DNA of 12,761 nucleotides from an uncultured Marinosulfonomonas sp. (GCA_947311455.1 CAMZKY010000166.1:1-12761), one strand, 5' to 3'; counted from the stretch's first letter, positions 1 through 7,557 are shown. Notes: generated by a model not told the origin, from the sequence alone. Numbers and translations are program-made.

Positions 1-1009
1 AAATGGCACCGAAGACAAAGCCTGCGAAAAGTTGATCAACACCCCCGATATTGCCCCCACGATGGCCTCACGCATTTTTTGCCTTGTCCAAGGCGGCGAT
101 TATAAAACCGCTAGTCTTACCTTTGATACAGGCAAAGTGTTGGGGTATATCCAAGACGACGAAAAATTGCTGATCGAACGGTTTCTCGATCCGGAGATGT
201 TTGATCCAAACATAAAACTTACCCAAAACAAGCGCATAACCCCGTTGGTATTTCGAATGTCCGAAGCCGCGGGAGAGTTTGTTCCCACAGCACCACTGGC
301 ACGCGTTTTTGCCAATGCCGATCTGCGCTCAAACGTTGGCTGGAAGGCCCAAATTGAATCCGCCGAACGGCTTGCGGCAACGGGAGCGATTGATGCCAAT
401 CGATTGTTGGGCCTGTATTCAGAACGAAAGCCTTCCGCATCTGGAGGCGTCTGGGAACGCGTGGCTGCAGTGCAGGCGTTTGACATCGCGTTTAAATCCC
501 AAGACGCCAATGCGGTGGCAAAAACTTTGCCAATGATCTGGTTTGAAATGAAAAAATCTGGCCTTCAGGCAGCCTTTGCCGCATTGTATGGGGCTGATTT
601 GGCCAAAATCCCCTTATCGGGCGTGGCCGGTGGCATTGCCTTTCAAATAGGATTGTTATCCCCCGATTATGAAGCCATCGCCAAAGCGCATCACCCGCAA
701 AACCCGATGGAAAAATTCCTGACGGCCCTAGCGCTGGGAAAACCAAACGATGCAACAGCCCCAAATGCGCGGGCAAAATCAATTGCAGCCGGATTTTCTA
801 GGGATGCCCAAATCCCCGCTCTGGAACAGTTAATTGGCAATCAAAAACTGGGCGAAGCCATCCTTCGGGCCCTTCAAAGTTTTGCTCAAGGCGCCAGTGG
901 AAATCTGGACAATGCGCGTAAAGCGCTGGTTTTATTCCGTAAAATCGGTTTGGAAGACACCGCGCGCCGCGCCGCGCTGGAATATATGTTATTGGACAAC
1001 ACGCGATAA
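1..1009 (+). CDS. C-terminal part of an unrecognised helical protein upstream of xerD (5' end outside window)
   Basis: The reading frame is open from base 2 with no stop before the TTG at 32, so the true start lies left of the window and about 335 C-terminal residues are visible. I do not recognise a named domain. The visible part is rich in alanine and short amphipathic helices, for example GLEDTARRAALEYML near the end, which suggests an alpha-solenoid or other all-helical protein. No long hydrophobic segment and no catalytic motif stand out. Its TAA stop shares a base with the ATG of xerD (TAATG), so the two genes are very probably co-transcribed and translationally coupled. An internal TTG or ATG start (32 or 62) is possible but less likely, given the in-frame coding upstream. 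That this is a real gene is secure; its function is unknown. Confidence 0.8.
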   Translation, partial: NGTEDKACEKLINTPDIAPTMASRIFCLVQGGDYKTASLTFDTGKVLGYIQDDEKLLIERFLDPEMFDPNIKLTQNKRITPLVFRMSEAAGEFVPTAPLARVFANADLRSNVGWKAQIESAERLAATGAIDANRLLGLYSERKPSASGGVWERVAAVQAFDIAFKSQDANAVAKTLPMIWFEMKKSGLQAAFAALYGADLAKIPLSGVAGGIAFQIGLLSPDYEAIAKAHHPQNPMEKFLTALALGKPNDATAPNARAKSIAAGFSRDAQIPALEQLIGNQKLGEAILRALQSFAQGASGNLDNARKALVLFRKIGLEDTARRAALEYMLLDNTR

Positions 1010-1932
1010 TGGACGCCCCACGCTGGATTTCCGCTTTTCTGGAGGCACAAGCCGCAGAGCTTGACGCGGCACTCAACACCCAATCCGCCTATGGGCGTGA
1101 TCTGTTGGATTTCGCTGACTGGCTGGAAAAAGCCAAAACCGATTTTTCCGATGCGACACGCCAGAATATCGAGGATTACCTGATCCATTGCGAAGCCCAA
1201 GGCCTTGCCCAATCTACCCGCGCGCGCCGTTTATCATCGATCAAAGGCTTATATAGGTTTGCTTTCGAAGAAGGCTGGCGCAATGATAACCCCGCCATTC
1301 AGATCAAAGGCCCGGGGCGGCAAAAATCCTTACCCAAAACCCTATCGATCGAAGAGGTGGAGCGCCTGCTTGAGGCGGCCCGCATGCATGGGCGCAGCAA
1401 AGCCGATAAAGAACGAAATACCTGTTTGATGGAATTGCTATACGCCACAGGCATGCGGGTGACGGAATTGGTATCGCTGCCTGTGTCCTCTGCCCGTGGG
1501 AATCCAAAAATGATCCTTGTTATGGGAAAAGGCAACAAAGAACGCATGGTGCCCCTATCGCCTCCTGCCCGCACAGCCCTTAAAACATGGATCAAAACCC
1601 ACGACGCCATTGATGACGCCAACCACGCCAAAGGCAAACCCCGCAGCCGTTTTTTGTTTCCGTCACGCGGTAAGCTTGGCCATATGACGCGGCACCGGTT
1701 TTATATGCTGATCAAGGAATTGGCAGTGACAGGTGGTGTTTCCCCTGCCAAAGTTACCCCTCATACCTTGCGCCATGCTTTCGCCACGCATCTATTGGCC
1801 AACGGGGCTGATCTGCGCTCGATTCAAACGTTGCTGGGCCATGCGGATATTTCAACCACCGAAATATACACCCATGTGCTGGAAGAACGCCTGAAACAGC
1901 TGGTGCTGGAACATCACCCCTTGGCAAAATAA
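1009..1932 (+). CDS. xerD: Tyrosine recombinase XerD
   Basis: A 307-residue tyrosine recombinase, the usual length for XerC/XerD. XerD works with XerC at the dif site near the replication terminus to resolve chromosome dimers, activated by FtsK. Residues about 1-90 form the N-terminal SAM-like DNA-binding domain. The catalytic domain follows with the full active-site set: R150 (ATGMRVTEL), K174 (GKGNKERMVPL), H252 and R255 (HTLRHAFATHLL), H278 (LLGHADISTTEIY) and the nucleophile Y287. The sequence around HTLRHAFATHLL and the ending LEERLKQLVLEHHPLAK fit XerD better than phage integrases. The ATG overlaps the stop of the preceding gene by one base, and no Shine-Dalgarno is evident, so translation is probably coupled. 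XerC rather than XerD cannot be fully excluded without alignment. Confidence 0.88.
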   Translation: MDAPRWISAFLEAQAAELDAALNTQSAYGRDLLDFADWLEKAKTDFSDATRQNIEDYLIHCEAQGLAQSTRARRLSSIKGLYRFAFEEGWRNDNPAIQIKGPGRQKSLPKTLSIEEVERLLEAARMHGRSKADKERNTCLMELLYATGMRVTELVSLPVSSARGNPKMILVMGKGNKERMVPLSPPARTALKTWIKTHDAIDDANHAKGKPRSRFLFPSRGKLGHMTRHRFYMLIKELAVTGGVSPAKVTPHTLRHAFATHLLANGADLRSIQTLLGHADISTTEIYTHVLEERLKQLVLEHHPLAK

Positions 1933-1954
1933 CCACATCTTCCAACGCCCCTAC

Positions 1955-1983
1955 TTGCATGTGATGCCTAGCTTTCGCATAAA
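1955..1983 (+). promoter_or_regulatory. Possible sigma70-type promoter for the CNNM/CBS gene
   Basis: TTGCAT at 1955-1960 and CATAAA at 1978-1983 are separated by 17 bases, about 28 bases before the ATG at 2011. A GAGAA element a few bases before that ATG can serve as the ribosome binding site. The match is reasonable but was found by eye in a 78-base gap. Confidence 0.35.
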
Positions 1984-2010
1984 CGTCTAAACCAGTATAT
2001 CGAGAATAAA

Positions 2011-3312
2011 ATGCCCACGAATACCTACGACAGCACTTTTTGGATCACCATTGCGGTTATCGCTTTCTTGCTGCTGCTTTCTGCGTTTTTCTCAGGCTCC
2101 GAAACAGCGCTAACGGCGGCCTCGCGCGGGAAATTGCGCATGCAGGCTGATAAAGGATCAAAAGGGGCGGCGATTGCCCTAAAGATCACCGAAGATACAG
2201 AGCGCCTGATCGGTGCGGTTTTACTGGGCAATAACCTGGTAAATATCCTTGCCGCCGCCCTCACCACCGCCTTATTTACGCGCCTGTTTGGCGAAAGCGG
2301 CGTGGCGCTGGCCACGCTGGTGATGACGTTGCTTGTACTGATCTTTGCCGAGGTGTTGCCCAAAACATACGCGATATCCGATCCGGAAAATGCCGCGGCC
2401 AAGGTATCGCCGATTATCCGTTTAGTGGTATTGATCTTTAGCCCAATCGTTGCCACCATCCGCGCCCTTGTGCGGTTGATCTTGCGCTTGTTTGGCGTGC
2501 AAACCGATCCCGACACTGCGGTTTTGGCCATTCGCGAGGAAATTGCGGGTGCCATATCCTTGGGCCATTCCGAGGGGATCGTCGAAAAAGAAGATCGTGA
2601 TCGCATCCTTGGCGCACTTGATCTAGGGGATCGCACGGTGGATGAAATCATGTTGCACCGCTCGAAAATCGAAATGATCAATGCGGATGATGATCCGCAA
2701 ACCGTGCTGGCCCAATCGCTAAAATCATCACACACCCGCTTGCCGCTTTATCGTGATGATCCTGAAAATATCATCGGCATTCTGCACGCCAAAGATCTGT
2801 TACGCGCCATGCACAAGCTGATGACCCGTGATAATATTTCGCTTACGGCGTTGAACAAATTTAACGTAATGGATGTTGCAATCAAACCATATTTTGTGCC
2901 TGAAACCACCACACTGGATGATCAGATGCGTCAATTCCTGCACCGTCATCGACATTTTGCATTGGTGGTTGATGAATATGGCGCGCTTCAGGGCTTGATC
3001 ACGCTTGAGGATATTCTGGAAGAAATCGTTGGCGAAATCACCGATGAATTTGATGTGGATGATGCGCCGATGATTGCCAAATCCGATGACGGCCAATTCC
3101 TGATCGAAGGCGGCATGACAATTCGGGATCTGAACCGCGCCAACGATTGGAATCTGCCTGATGACGAGGCCAACACTGTTGCTGGTTTGGTAATCCACGA
3201 GGCACAAATGATCCCCAATGAGGGGCAAGTCTTTTCATTTCACGGTTTCCGATTTGAAGTATTGGAACGTGTCGCCAATCGTATTATGAAGCTAAAGATC
3301 CGGCCACTTTAA
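2011..3312 (+). CDS. CNNM/CBS-pair membrane protein of the CorC/HlyC (hemolysin C-like) family
   Basis: A 433-residue inner-membrane protein with the classic three-part layout. Residues about 8-165 are the CNNM (DUF21) transmembrane domain, starting with a hydrophobic helix and the family signature FFSGSETALTAASRGKL (27-42), then further helices around 65-90, 97-118 and 132-162, with EVLPKTYA at 114-121. A tandem CBS pair follows (about 210-340), with VVDEYGALQGLITLEDILEEIVG closing it (319-341). The C-terminal transporter-associated domain (about 350-433) includes AGLVIHEAQMIP. Family members are linked to magnesium or cobalt export and resistance, and the CBS pair binds nucleotides. 'Hemolysin' in many database names is historical. 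The gene follows xerD after 78 bases, possibly with its own promoter. In many Rhodobacterales a gene like this follows aroKB; those genes are not seen here. Confidence 0.9.
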   Translation: MPTNTYDSTFWITIAVIAFLLLLSAFFSGSETALTAASRGKLRMQADKGSKGAAIALKITEDTERLIGAVLLGNNLVNILAAALTTALFTRLFGESGVALATLVMTLLVLIFAEVLPKTYAISDPENAAAKVSPIIRLVVLIFSPIVATIRALVRLILRLFGVQTDPDTAVLAIREEIAGAISLGHSEGIVEKEDRDRILGALDLGDRTVDEIMLHRSKIEMINADDDPQTVLAQSLKSSHTRLPLYRDDPENIIGILHAKDLLRAMHKLMTRDNISLTALNKFNVMDVAIKPYFVPETTTLDDQMRQFLHRHRHFALVVDEYGALQGLITLEDILEEIVGEITDEFDVDDAPMIAKSDDGQFLIEGGMTIRDLNRANDWNLPDDEANTVAGLVIHEAQMIPNEGQVFSFHGFRFEVLERVANRIMKLKIRPL

Positions 3313-3329
3313 TTTATGCATAATCTATA

Positions 3330-3359
3330 GATCAGCCTGTTGACTTTGTTGATTTTTTA
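3330..3359 (+). terminator. Possible intrinsic terminator after the CNNM/CBS gene
   Basis: ATCAGC at 3331-3336 can pair with GTTGAT at 3348-3353 (one G-T wobble) over an 11-base loop, followed directly by a run of T (3353-3358). The stem is short and AT-rich, so this is a weak call. It sits 18 bases after the stop codon. Confidence 0.35.
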
Positions 3360-3405
3360 TCTCGTTTCAATTCATAGAATACTCCCTCTTTAGAAAGCCA
3401 AACCC

Positions 3406-3864
3406 ATGCCGACAAATACCAAAAAATTTGTTATCCGTCCACTTCGCGAAAGTGACAATGCCCAATGGAAAACGCTTTGGACAGGGTATCTGGATTACTA
3501 TGAAACATCAGTTACCGATGAGGTTTATCAAAGCACATTCGCGCGGTTGATCGCCGATGATCCACTTGATTTTAATGGTCTTGTCGCGGACCAAAACGGC
3601 ACTTTGATTGGCCTCACCCACTATCTGTTTCATCGCCATTGTTGGAAAATCGAAAACACCTGTTATTTGCAGGATTTGTATTCAAGCCCAGAGATGCGCG
3701 GCCAAGGCATCGGGCGCGCTTTGATCGAAGCGGTTTATAAAGTGGCCGATGAAAACAACGCACCTGCCGTTTATTGGCTAACCCAGGATTTTAACGCTGC
3801 AGGCCGTCGGCTTTATGATAAAGTGGGTAGCCTAACCCCGTTTATCAAATACGCGCGCGTCTGA
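3406..3864 (+). CDS. GNAT-family N-acetyltransferase
   Basis: A 152-residue single-domain GCN5-related acetyltransferase. It opens with the beta-strand FVIRPLRESD (8-17), and the acetyl-CoA binding motif A is clear: YLQDLYSSPEMRGQGIGRAL (87-106), with R98-G-Q-G-I-G103 forming the pyrophosphate loop. The following YWLTQDFNAAGRRLYDKVG (123-141) is motif B, with the conserved Asn and Tyr of many small-molecule and polyamine-type acetyltransferases. The substrate cannot be read from sequence. The gene lies 93 bases after the preceding one and opens the six-gene run. Its TGA overlaps the next ATG by one base (TGATG), so it is likely co-transcribed with the DUF2927 lipoprotein. Only a weak purine stretch precedes its ATG. 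It shares the opening residues MPTNT with the preceding protein, probably by chance. Confidence 0.88.
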   Translation: MPTNTKKFVIRPLRESDNAQWKTLWTGYLDYYETSVTDEVYQSTFARLIADDPLDFNGLVADQNGTLIGLTHYLFHRHCWKIENTCYLQDLYSSPEMRGQGIGRALIEAVYKVADENNAPAVYWLTQDFNAAGRRLYDKVGSLTPFIKYARV

Positions 3865-5237
3865 TGCGTCTGTTATTTTTCCTTCCGTTTTTGGCGCTTG
3901 CTGCCTGCTCTGACACCATTCCACTTGGAGGGCAAACCAATCGCCTTGCGGGGCCAACTGCTGAAACCACAATTGCTTTCAAACAATTCAAACCCGTCAA
4001 GCCCGCGCCACCACGCCGCCCAAACGCCGAAATTCTGCGCGATTTTCTTGATCTGTCTTTTCAAATGGAAAGCGGGCGCAAAATTGAACATCTCAGCCGT
4101 TTTGAGGGGCCGATCACACTGCGTGTAACCGGAACACTAAAACCGGAAAATGTTAAATTCTTCAATGCCGACCTTAACGCGCTGCTCACCCGTTTCCGTC
4201 GCGAGGCCGGTATTCGCATTAAACGCGTTAGCGCCAATTCACCCGCCAGCATCACCATTGAAACAATGCCACGTGCACAGCTTCAGCGGCTTGTTCCCAA
4301 TGCCGCCTGTTTTGTTGTGCCCCGCATTTCAAGCTGGAAAGAATATCGCCAGAAACGACGCAGCCGCGTAATTGAATGGACAAACTTATCCAAGCGCGAA
4401 ACAGTAGCCATATTTATTCCTGGTGATGTCAGCCCACAAGAAATGCGCGATTGTTTGCACGAAGAAACGGCGCAAGCGCTTGGCCCGCTGAATGATCTCT
4501 ACCGCCTGCCTGACAGCGTGTTTAACGATGATAATTTCCACAGCATTCTAACCGGTTTTGATATGCTGATTCTGCGCGCCTATTATGCACCGGAAATACA
4601 CAATGGCATGACAAGAACACAGGCCGCCGCCGCCCTGCCCCGCGTTTTGGCGCGCCTAAATCCCAAGGGCCAAAAAGGCGCGGGCGTTCAGCTTTCACCA
4701 ACACCGCGTTCATGGATTGAAGCAATCGAAACCGCGCTTGGCCCACAAACCAGCGATGGTGCCCGACGCGCAGCAGCACAAAAGGCTGTTTATATCGCGC
4801 GCCAGTATGGCTGGGTTGATAATAGGCTTGCTTTTAGCCTTTATGTGATTGGGCGGTTAAACTTTTCCAAACACACCGAAACCGCAATCAATGCCATTCT
4901 GGAATCGGGGGCGATCTATAAATCCCACCCGGAAACCCGCTTGCACGCCTCACACGTGGCCATGCATTTGGCGGCCTATTCGCTGACGGCTGGTGAATTT
5001 GATCTGGCCTTGCGCCTGATCAATCAAAATCTACCGGCCGTTGTCGAAGCACAGAATGCGTCGCTTTTAGCCACAATGCTAATGATCAAAGCCGAGATTC
5101 TGGAACAGATGGGCCGCGTCAGTGAGGCGCGCCTTGTGCTGCTCGACAGTCTGGGTTGGGCAGGTTATGGGTTTGGTTCTGATAAGGTGGTGCAAAAACG
5201 GCTGGCTGAAATTGCCGCCCTTGCACCCAAAAGCTAA
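3864..5237 (+). CDS. DUF2927-domain lipoprotein with a zincin-like HEE motif and a helical C-terminal half
   Basis: A 457-residue exported lipoprotein. The signal peptide MRLLFFLPFLALAAC ends in a lipobox LAAC with the acylated cysteine at C15, followed by Ser and Asp. Residues about 53-250 match my knowledge of the DUF2927 family: EILRDFLDLSFQMESG (55-70), RFEGPITLRVTG (79-90), then DCLHEETAQALGPLNDLYRLP (196-216) and FNDDNFHSILTGFDMLILRAYY (220-241). HEExxQ (199-204) resembles the zinc-binding helix of zincin peptidases, with Gln in place of the second His. Residues about 290-455 look like tandem amphipathic helices of TPR type (ETAINAILESGAIY, DLALRLINQNL, MIKAEILEQMGRVSEARLVLL). Substrate and partners are unknown. 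No ribosome binding site is seen, and the ATG overlaps the GNAT stop. Family membership is fairly sure; enzymatic activity is speculative. Confidence 0.85.
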   Translation: MRLLFFLPFLALAACSDTIPLGGQTNRLAGPTAETTIAFKQFKPVKPAPPRRPNAEILRDFLDLSFQMESGRKIEHLSRFEGPITLRVTGTLKPENVKFFNADLNALLTRFRREAGIRIKRVSANSPASITIETMPRAQLQRLVPNAACFVVPRISSWKEYRQKRRSRVIEWTNLSKRETVAIFIPGDVSPQEMRDCLHEETAQALGPLNDLYRLPDSVFNDDNFHSILTGFDMLILRAYYAPEIHNGMTRTQAAAALPRVLARLNPKGQKGAGVQLSPTPRSWIEAIETALGPQTSDGARRAAAQKAVYIARQYGWVDNRLAFSLYVIGRLNFSKHTETAINAILESGAIYKSHPETRLHASHVAMHLAAYSLTAGEFDLALRLINQNLPAVVEAQNASLLATMLMIKAEILEQMGRVSEARLVLLDSLGWAGYGFGSDKVVQKRLAEIAALAPKS

Positions 5238-5252
5238 TCAACTGAGGGCGAT

Positions 5253-5411
5253 ATGACGATTTATATTTCAGTTTTTCTAGGCGCATTACTGGGCGGTTTA
5301 CTGGCCGGACGGCGAAAAGGCGGTATTTTTGATATCCTACAATATATGGCTGTGTTTGCGATCATCTTTGGCATTGTCGCCACCTTTGCCGTTGTCATTT
5401 CGCACCGCTAG
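5253..5411 (+). CDS. Small two-helix membrane protein (52 residues)
   Basis: An ORF of 52 codons from ATG 5253 to TAG 5411 fills the gap between the DUF2927 lipoprotein gene and the VWA gene. A TGAGGG element at 5243-5248 is a good ribosome binding site, and its TAG is followed directly by the ATG of the VWA gene. The product has two hydrophobic segments, IYISVFLGALLGGLLAG (3-19) and YMAVFAIIFGIVATFAVVI (31-49), joined by the basic loop RRKGG. By the positive-inside rule both ends would lie in the periplasm. I know of no domain for it. The ribosome binding site, exact spacing and coupling to the next gene support a real gene and a role tied to the VWA or lipoprotein partner, which is inference. 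Confidence 0.75.
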   Translation: MTIYISVFLGALLGGLLAGRRKGGIFDILQYMAVFAIIFGIVATFAVVISHR

Positions 5412-6593
5412 ATGTTTCTTCGCTTTTTCGAAAACCTACGCGCCGCCAATATTCCGGTTTCAATGCGCGAATTTCTGGCCTTTCTTGAGGGAATGAAAGC
5501 CGGCCTTGTCACCTATGACATCGAGGGGTTCTATTACCTTGCCCGCGTCGCCATGGTCAAAGATGAACGTCACCTTGATAAATACGACCGCGCCTTTTCT
5601 GCCACGTTTGAGGGGCTTGAGCATGTGTCATTGGACGAAGTGCTTGAGGCCGTCGACATCCCCAAGGACTGGCTTGAAAAAATGGCCGAAAAGTTTTTAA
5701 GCGACGCGGAAAAGGCCGAGATCGACGCGCTTGGCGGGTTTGATAAACTGATGGAAACCCTTAAGGAACGTCTGAAAGAACAGGAAAAACGTCATCAGGG
5801 CGGCAGCAAATGGATCGGCACGGCGGGCACCTCACCGTTTGGCGCCTATGGATATAATCCCGAAGGGGTGCGCATCGGCCAACACGAAAGCCGCCACCAG
5901 CGCGCGGTCAAGGTCTGGGATCGGCGCGATTTCAAAAACCTGGATGACAGCGTCGAGCTGGGCACCCGCAACATCAAGGTGGCCTTAAAACGCCTGCGCA
6001 ACTGGGCGCGCGACGGGGCACATGACGAGCTGGATCTGGACGGCACCATCCGCGCCACCGCTGAAAATGGCTACCTAGATGTGAAAACCCGCCCCGAGCG
6101 GCGCAATGCGGTGAAACTGTTGTTATTTTTAGATGTGGGCGGGTCGATGGATCCCCATATCAAAGTGGTGGAAGAATTATTTTCCGCGGCCCGCGCCGAA
6201 TTCAAACACATGGAATATTACTATTTCCACAACTGCCTCTATGAAGGCGTGTGGAAGGACAATTCGCGCCGCTGGAATCACCAAATCCCGACCATGGAGG
6301 TGCTGCGCACCTACGGCCCCGACTATAAATGTATCTTTGTGGGCGACGCCAGCATGTCGCCCTATGAAATTGCTTATCGAGGTGGTGCAAATGAACATTG
6401 GAACGAAGAAACAGGCGAAACATGGCTAATGCGCGCCCGTGAACAATGGCCCAACAATGTCTGGATCAACCCGCTACCGACCCAGCACTGGAATTATACC
6501 CAGTCTATCGAAATGATCCGCGGAATATTTGAGGATCAAATGGTACCAATGACGCTGGATGGCATCACCCAAGGTATGCGGATGTTAGGATAA
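5412..6593 (+). CDS. VWA-domain protein of the CoxE type
   Basis: A 393-residue cytosolic-looking protein with no signal peptide or membrane helix. Residues about 1-130 form a charged helical region (FFENLRAANIPVSMREFLAFLEGM at the start, a Lys/Glu-rich helix at 112-127). Residues about 230-393 are a von Willebrand A fold. The metal-ion-dependent adhesion site reads FLDVGGSMD with D241 and S245, that is DxGGS instead of the usual DxSxS, and D312 in FVGDASMSPYEI is a likely later metal ligand. CoxE and related VWA proteins act with MoxR-type AAA+ ATPases, remodelling or activating metal enzymes. No such ATPase gene is in this window. The ATG directly follows the stop of the 52-residue ORF and lacks its own ribosome binding site, so translation is coupled. 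The family call is firm; the target is unknown. Confidence 0.88.
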   Translation: MFLRFFENLRAANIPVSMREFLAFLEGMKAGLVTYDIEGFYYLARVAMVKDERHLDKYDRAFSATFEGLEHVSLDEVLEAVDIPKDWLEKMAEKFLSDAEKAEIDALGGFDKLMETLKERLKEQEKRHQGGSKWIGTAGTSPFGAYGYNPEGVRIGQHESRHQRAVKVWDRRDFKNLDDSVELGTRNIKVALKRLRNWARDGAHDELDLDGTIRATAENGYLDVKTRPERRNAVKLLLFLDVGGSMDPHIKVVEELFSAARAEFKHMEYYYFHNCLYEGVWKDNSRRWNHQIPTMEVLRTYGPDYKCIFVGDASMSPYEIAYRGGANEHWNEETGETWLMRAREQWPNNVWINPLPTQHWNYTQSIEMIRGIFEDQMVPMTLDGITQGMRMLG

Positions 6594-6596
6594 ATT

Positions 6597-6926
6597 ATGA
6601 ATGCAATTAAAATCCTCTGGCAACAAAACAAGCTTTTGCTGATGGCGTTTGTTGTGGCAGGGCTGATGACGATTATGTTTGCTATACGCACAATTGCGTT
6701 CACCATTTACTGGAATAACCCAGATCATCAACGACAAGCGTTAGAGGCTTGGATGACACCGCAATATGTGGCCTATTCCTATGGACTGGATCGTGAACAG
6801 GTGGCGCACACCCTTGGGTTGGAGACAAACGCAGGTATGCGCCTGAAGATGGGCGATATCGCCGCGCAATCCGGGATAACCCTGCAAGACCTACAAACCA
6901 AAATTGACGCCCTCCCCCATGACTGA
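6597..6926 (+). CDS. Small single-span membrane protein (109 residues), unknown function
   Basis: The ATG lies 3 bases after the VWA stop, with AGGA at 6587-6590 giving a well-spaced ribosome binding site. One transmembrane helix (about 13-37, LLLMAFVVAGLMTIMFAIRTIAF) follows a short basic N-terminus. The remaining 70 residues are soluble and helical, with WMTPQYVAYSYGLDREQVAHTLGL (52-75) and a C-terminal DIAAQSGITLQDLQTKIDAL (87-106) that resembles a short helix-turn-helix-like or ligand-free helical hairpin. I do not recognise a family name. The 3' end overlaps the start of the DedA gene by 8 bases (ATGACTGA), so it belongs to the same transcript. The orientation of the soluble part is uncertain: the basic N-terminus favours N-in and a periplasmic C-terminal domain. 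Confidence 0.8.
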   Translation: MNAIKILWQQNKLLLMAFVVAGLMTIMFAIRTIAFTIYWNNPDHQRQALEAWMTPQYVAYSYGLDREQVAHTLGLETNAGMRLKMGDIAAQSGITLQDLQTKIDALPHD

Positions 6927-7533
6927 TCTGCTTTTATCCCTAATTGTGGATTACGGCGCATTGCTATTGTTTGCAGTGACGTTTTTGTCCTGCCTTGCGA
7001 TCCCGGTGCCGTCATCCATCTTGATGCTGGCAGGTGGCAGTTTTGTAGCGTCGGGTGATTTATCGGCCATCGGCGCAATCGGTGGTGCGTGGCTGGGCGG
7101 CGTGTTAGGCGATCAAACCGGATATATCATCGGCAAAACCGCAGGTGGCGCGATGCAGAAATCCATCAACATCGCGCCAAAACGCGCGGCCCTGTTTAAA
7201 AAAGCGTCAGACCTAACCGATAAATACGGCGGCCCCGGCGTTTACCTATCGCGCTGGCTATTTTCGCCACTTGGCCCTTATGTAAATTTCGCAGGCGGCG
7301 CCACGGGCCTGAACTGGCTTAAATTCACCTTCTGGGGCGTCTTGGGCGAAGCCACATGGGTAATGATCTACGTGGGCCTTGGCTATACATTCGCCGATCG
7401 CATCACCGAAGTATCTGACATCCTGTCAAACGCCTCCGGATTCTTGGCGGCGGGGCTTGTAACAGTGGGCTTGGGCCTATGGATACGCACCACCTTGAAA
7501 AAGGCGCGCGCTAACCACCGTCAGACAAAATAG
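6919..7533 (+). CDS. DedA-family (SNARE-associated/VTT) membrane protein
   Basis: A 204-residue polytopic inner-membrane protein of the DedA family, whose members are proposed lipid scramblases or flippases (for example recycling undecaprenyl phosphate or phosphatidylethanolamine) and which affect envelope integrity and proton-motive force. Features: TFLSCLAIPVPSSILMLAGGSF (21-42), which holds the re-entrant-loop proline motif; GAWLGGVLGDQTGYIIGKTAGG (56-77); the signature arginine segment VYLSRWLFSPLGPYVNFAGGATG (108-130, R112); and two C-terminal helices (about 132-156 and 172-190) before a basic tail. I chose ATG 6919, which overlaps the previous stop by 8 bases, over the in-frame TTG at 6904, which would add five residues. 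It is the last gene of the run, followed by a hairpin. The acidic residue common before the first motif in many DedA proteins appears to be replaced (SCLAIP). Confidence 0.87.
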   Translation: MTDLLLSLIVDYGALLLFAVTFLSCLAIPVPSSILMLAGGSFVASGDLSAIGAIGGAWLGGVLGDQTGYIIGKTAGGAMQKSINIAPKRAALFKKASDLTDKYGGPGVYLSRWLFSPLGPYVNFAGGATGLNWLKFTFWGVLGEATWVMIYVGLGYTFADRITEVSDILSNASGFLAAGLVTVGLGLWIRTTLKKARANHRQTK

Positions 7534-7557
7534 CCGCTTCAATCGATGATATACAGG

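Noticed and set aside
1971..2000. A dif-like half site (TTTCGCATAA at 1973-1982) just after xerD.
   Set aside because: Only the left half resembles a Xer site; after a 6-base centre the right half (AAACCAG) does not match the expected inverse.
2025..2735. A 236-codon minus-strand open frame inside the CNNM/CBS gene.
   Set aside because: It is the antisense shadow of a clear family member; its product is Ser/Arg-rich without any domain or ribosome binding site.
3318..3345. Another dif-like half (ATGCATAAT, then CTATAG) after the CNNM/CBS gene.
   Set aside because: The right half is absent, and the sequence is AT-rich intergenic DNA where such half matches are common.
3340..3380. Promoter for the GNAT operon using TTGACT (3340) or TTGATT (3349) with TAGAAT (3375-3380).
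   Set aside because: The spacings (29 and 20 bases) are outside the usual range, so no pair could be supported, though a promoter probably lies in this gap.
2011..3420. Two proteins beginning with the same residues MPTNT (starts at 2011 and 3406).
   Set aside because: The similarity ends after five residues, the DNA differs at two positions and the families are unrelated, so duplication is not supported.
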